Source: Silene noctiflora (lineage: Eukaryota; Streptophyta; Magnoliopsida; Caryophyllales; Caryophyllaceae). From it: DNA of 64,000 nucleotides. Where the stretch lies: positions 118,982 through 182,981 of the forward strand of contig VHZZ01000031.1 in NCBI GenBank assembly GCA_009801015.1. Reading direction: 5' to 3'. The notes under the pieces are model-generated. The model was not told where the DNA came from. It worked only from the letters and a program-made list of their open reading frames with translations, and made no database searches. Of this stretch, positions 60,007 to 64,000 are shown one piece after another; position 1 is the stretch's first letter, and each line of letters opens with the position of its first letter. The position numbers and the translations under genes are program-made.

Positions 60007-63000
60007 ATGCCAGAGCTCTCTGTTAAAGTCGCCCAGAACGGAAACGTAACCCTGCCTGTTACAAATGATGAAAACGAGGAACGTGATTTTGAGAAGTTTT
60101 TAGGCAGGCCTCGGACCATGAATATAGACGTCAGACAAAAATCCCTTGATGAAAGGTCACTGAGTGAGTTTACACATGTCATATCCTCTCAGGAAGATCA
60201 TCCTGAAAATAACTTGTGTGCCGGTCGCCAATCTGTTATAGACACCCCGAGCATAAATATTACCCCAGGAACACATGCTGTCCTTGAGTCTCCACTAGTC
60301 GGTGAAGCATGGGATGCTTTGAAGCGTTCGTTGGTTTATTTGCGTGGTAAACCTGTTGGAACTATTGCCGCTTTAGATAATTCTGAGGAAAAATGCAATT
60401 ACGATCAGGTGCAGAACTTTGTTTTCTTGTTGCATGATTTAAATTAAATTTCTCCATCTTTATCTTGTGAGAACTGATAAGCTGTCAATAAGCTTGGGCA
60501 AGCCTAAGCAAGTTACCTAAATGCATGATCACAGACCTAATACTATTGATTTTGCAGTTATTTCACTATTAATATCTGTTATCATTTAAGTTAGTGTCTG
60601 TTAGTCAAGTCACCGAGTGGTGGTACTCATGACCCGAGTACACCAAAAAAAAAAAACTATTAAGTGATAGGGGGTGTAGTATTCTGGACTTCTGGAGTAA
60701 GTGAAATATTTCTGCTGAAGCACAGAATTGTGAATAAATTTCCAAATATGTCATTTTGGAACTACGAAGTACTGAATACGAGTTTTCCTTACAGGAGCTG
60801 TTGAACTGATGAAATCTGCCTGTATTTGTTAGTCTTACACGGTCAAAAAGACGTAAACTCTTAAATGCTTTCACTTTTTAGGTTTTTGTCAGAGATTTTG
60901 TCCCGAGTGCGTTGGCTTTTTTGATGAATGGGGAACCTGAAATCGTGAGGAATTTTCTTCTGAAAACTATCCGCCTTCAATCATGGGAGAAAAAGATTGA
61001 TGAATTCCAACTAGCCGAGGGTGTGATGCCAGCTAGCTTTAAAGTTCTCCATGATCCAGTGAAAAACCATGAGACTTTAATCGCGGACTTTGGTGAAAGT
61101 GCAATAGGAAGAGTTGCTCCTGTTGATTCGGGATTCTGGTGGATCATTTTACTGAGGGCATACACGAGAAGTACTGGAGACACGTCATTAGCTGACAGGC
61201 CAGATTGCCAGAAGGGTATGCGGCTAATTCTCAGTCTGTGTCTTTCTGAGGGTTTTGATACATTCCCAACTCTCCTCTGTGCTGATGGTTGCTGCATGAT
61301 TGATCGGAGAATGGTAAGCCAGTAAGCCCTCCTACTCAAACTTTATACACTAATTTGTTGGAGTTTTCTTAAGTGTTCAAATGGGCTCAAAAATTTGAGA
61401 ATTTTAATAGGATTTTGATTTCACCACATATTCTGCCAGCCATTTATTATCCCTGAAGTAGTAGTTGGAATGTTGAAGAGTGAACTAAAGGAGATTTTCC
61501 CATTTAACGATGTGACAAGTTTCTGTTTCTAGTTCCTTGCTCTCAATAAGACAAGTCCAAATCTGAATAAATAAAGCAGAAGACTGAACAAAATGCTATG
61601 TTGGATTTCAGTTGATGTCCAGTACATTTAGAAAATGCTTGTGTAAAGCGGCCTTTACACAAATTGTGCTTAGATTTCTAAAGTGGCGACACCAGGCCAT
61701 TCTGACATGTCATCTACAAGATAGAAATGGCTAGATTAAGGTAATTACAAAGCTTAGGAGAGAACCCTAGAATCTAGATAGAAATGGCTAGATATTTGAA
61801 TGATTTTAGTATTTGTTGTAACGAGAGAATTTTGTTGAATGTTTTTCTTATTTCATCAATGATCATAAATTCATAATACATGTATGTATTTATACTAATA
61901 ATAATTACAAAGGAGAGAACCCTAGAATCTAGCTAGATTAAGGTAATTACAAAGCTTAGGAAATATTTACATGAGGCTATAAGGAAAACCTAATAACTAA
62001 AGTGCATACAATGATTGTATATAAAGGTTAAAAATATGCACTATGATTTCGGAAGATTCTCAATATTTGTATCTTATGTACATTTCATAGCGAAAGTTTA
62101 TTGCTGCGTAATGCTTACTGCCAAAACTAAGATCATCACAATAAAAAATAGGTAAATATATATCTTGAATGATCCCGTGGCCAGGAATGGAAGTAGTTTA
62201 CTTCATCCTCTATCACCAAGTTGAGTGATGTTGTCATGCAGTCTGAGAATCTGACTGAACAATATCAAGGTTGGTGTGTTGGACCACATTACGAGGTTTG
62301 AAACAATTTGTTTCACAGAATGTGTGACTCAATTTCTCAATTTACTTCCCTGTCCAGATATTTTAGATATTTGATACGGAAGTGTTAGGTTAGTTACCTT
62401 GACTACCAACTTCCTCCAAGACCGCAAGAGTACTTGCATCAGTTGCATGTGTTTGTGACTGTGCTAGTGTGCTGGGTTTTCAGTTAACTCTGTACTTCAA
62501 TTGCTTGGACATATGTTTGTTATGGAGATTAAATTTGTTTGACTAAGGACAGATATTTTATTAATTTGACAGGGGCTTGGATTATAGGCTCCACTTATTT
62601 CTGATATTCTTGTGAAATCTGGGAATTCTATGTGCAGGGTGTTTATGGATATCCGCTTGAAATCCAAGCCTTGTTCTTCATGGCTTTGAGGTGCGCAAAA
62701 CTTTTATTGAAGGAAGACGATGAAGGGAAGGAATTCATTGGGAAGATAGTCAAACGTCTTCGTGCTTTGAGCTACCACATGAGAAGTTACTATTGGATGG
62801 ACTTGAAGCAGCTTAATGACATATATCGATACAAGACTGAAGAATACTCTCATACCGCAGTAAACAAATTCAATGTGATGCCCGATTCCCTTCCTGAGTG
62901 GGTCTTTGATTTCATGCCAAACCGTGGTGGCTATTTCATTGGTAATGTTGGCCCTGCGAAAATGGATATACGTTGGTTTTGTTTAGGTAACTGTATCGCT

Positions 63001-63903
63001 ATTCTTTCATCCTTGGCCACAGCCGAACAATCCACTGCCATCATGGACCTTATAGAAGCAAGATGGCAAGAGTTGGTTGGTGAGATGCCACTAAAAGTAT
63101 GCTATCCAGCCATTGAAAGCCACGATTGGCGCATAATCACCGGATGTGATCCCAAGAATACAAGATGGAGCTATCATAATGGGGGTTCATGGCCAGGTAG
63201 TATATCTCATACTCGTGAATTAAGTTGGGGGTTAAGGTATCAGACATAGCACATGGGTTGTTTTCTTAAATATGTAAAGGTTATTCAAATTGCTGCTGGT
63301 GCTTTAGAATGGGGGTATTATGTGGAAGCATGCAACTTTACCTTTGTGACTTCAGAGACTATTTCTTGTTCTCTCAGCACCCCCTTTCACTTGTTATATA
63401 CTAGCTTTATTCACTGATTACTAGGAATCTCATGCCTCCAGATGAGGTAGGCATTTTAGCATTTATATCATTAGGAATTTGAGGACTAATCTTTGAAGGT
63501 GACGGTCTGTGTTATCAACGTAATTCCTTTTTTCTCTCGTGAGTCCATTCTCTTGTATATAAAGTGCATCATGTAATAACATTATATACTAAATTCCGTG
63601 GGTGCAGTTCTCCTGTGGCTCTTAACAGCTGCATGCATGAAGGCAGGGCGGCGCCAAATGGCAAAAAATGCCATAGACCTGGCAGAAGCCCGGCTGTCGA
63701 AAGACAACTGGCCAGAGTACTATGACGGAAAGGCAGGACGATTCATTGGAAAGCAGGCTCGAAAGTGTCAGACTTGGTCTATAGCCGGTTACCTGGTGGC
63801 GAAGATGATGGTAGAGGATCCGACACATTTGGGTATGATTGCGCTCGAGGAAGAAAAAGAGATGAAGCCTGTGATGAGAAGATCGGCTTCGTGGACGTTG
63901 TGA
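60007..63903 (+). CDS. Cytosolic neutral/alkaline invertase (GH100), four coding exons
   Basis: A sucrose-splitting enzyme of 562 residues (sucrose + water to glucose + fructose). Exons: 60007-60408, 60882-61313, 62638-63196, 63608-63903; phases fit. An in-frame TAA just upstream fixes the start. Residues 1-110 are a variable regulatory head with [14 protein letters not shown] and [12 protein letters not shown], as in the cytosolic CINV group. The GH100 body has [114 protein letters not shown] and [19 protein letters not shown], and ends RRSASW, a likely 14-3-3/phosphorylation-type tail. No transit peptide, so it is probably cytosolic. A MITE lies directly upstream of the TATA box. Confidence 0.95.
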
Positions 63904-64000
63904 TTCCTTTGAGACAGAAGTCCTTTTTGGTAAAGCTTAGATGATGGTGTAGAGAGATTCTAGTTGATGATCGAACAAAGATTTAAGAGGTGCTTATGAT

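Overview
This is nuclear DNA of a flowering plant, almost certainly a eudicot. The window is AT-rich, its genes carry many short introns with GT-AG borders, and every recognisable protein belongs to an angiosperm family. The repeat types, especially the LTR with ACTCGATCGAGT-like motifs and the TGTAACACC LTR ends, remind me of Caryophyllales, perhaps Caryophyllaceae. That placement is from memory and is weak. Single N bases at 14728, 14744 and 56215 point to a draft or consensus assembly.

Layout. 0-5 kb: an LTR end, a diverged tandem repeat, two tandem dirigent genes and a nest of Helitrons. 5.4-10.7 kb: a four-exon NAC036-like transcription factor with two large repeat-bearing introns. 11-17 kb: no gene seen; several foldback and TIR elements. 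17.2-18.5 kb: an Ole e 1/proline-rich wall protein. 20-21.3 kb: a TIR element with a 60-bp tandem repeat. 22.5-23.8 kb: an eIF4B-like factor. 25.1-27.4 kb: tetraspanin TET2. 28.1-29.7 kb: a berberine-bridge-like oxidase. 32.9-33.5 kb: cyclophilin A. 34.3-35.7 kb: a PRP4-like wall protein. 37.4-43.5 kb: the 12-exon XCT (XAP5) gene. 44.6-47 kb: GET1. 49.7-51.7 kb: bHLH121. 52.4-53.9 kb: a convergent pair of small membrane proteins. 54.7-57.4 kb: a three-level transposon nest. 58.3-63.9 kb: a neutral/alkaline invertase with a 5'-UTR intron.

The genes are independently transcribed and do not form a pathway cluster. Loose themes are cell wall and apoplast (two dirigent proteins, two Ole e 1-type proline-rich proteins, the BBE-like oxidase) and housekeeping (eIF4B, cyclophilin, GET1, XCT). 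I reconstructed exon borders by hand from splice signals and reading frame. All reconstructed genes close in frame except the 3' end of eIF4B, which is unresolved.

I saw no convincing new multi-gene system. The points most worth a second look are a MULE-type MITE family with 9-bp target duplications (one copy lies about 20 bp upstream of the invertase TATA box), an inferred GC-AG intron in XCT, the nested transposons, a (CAA)10 leader directly before the eIF4B start codon, and the convergent pair of apparently related two-helix membrane proteins.
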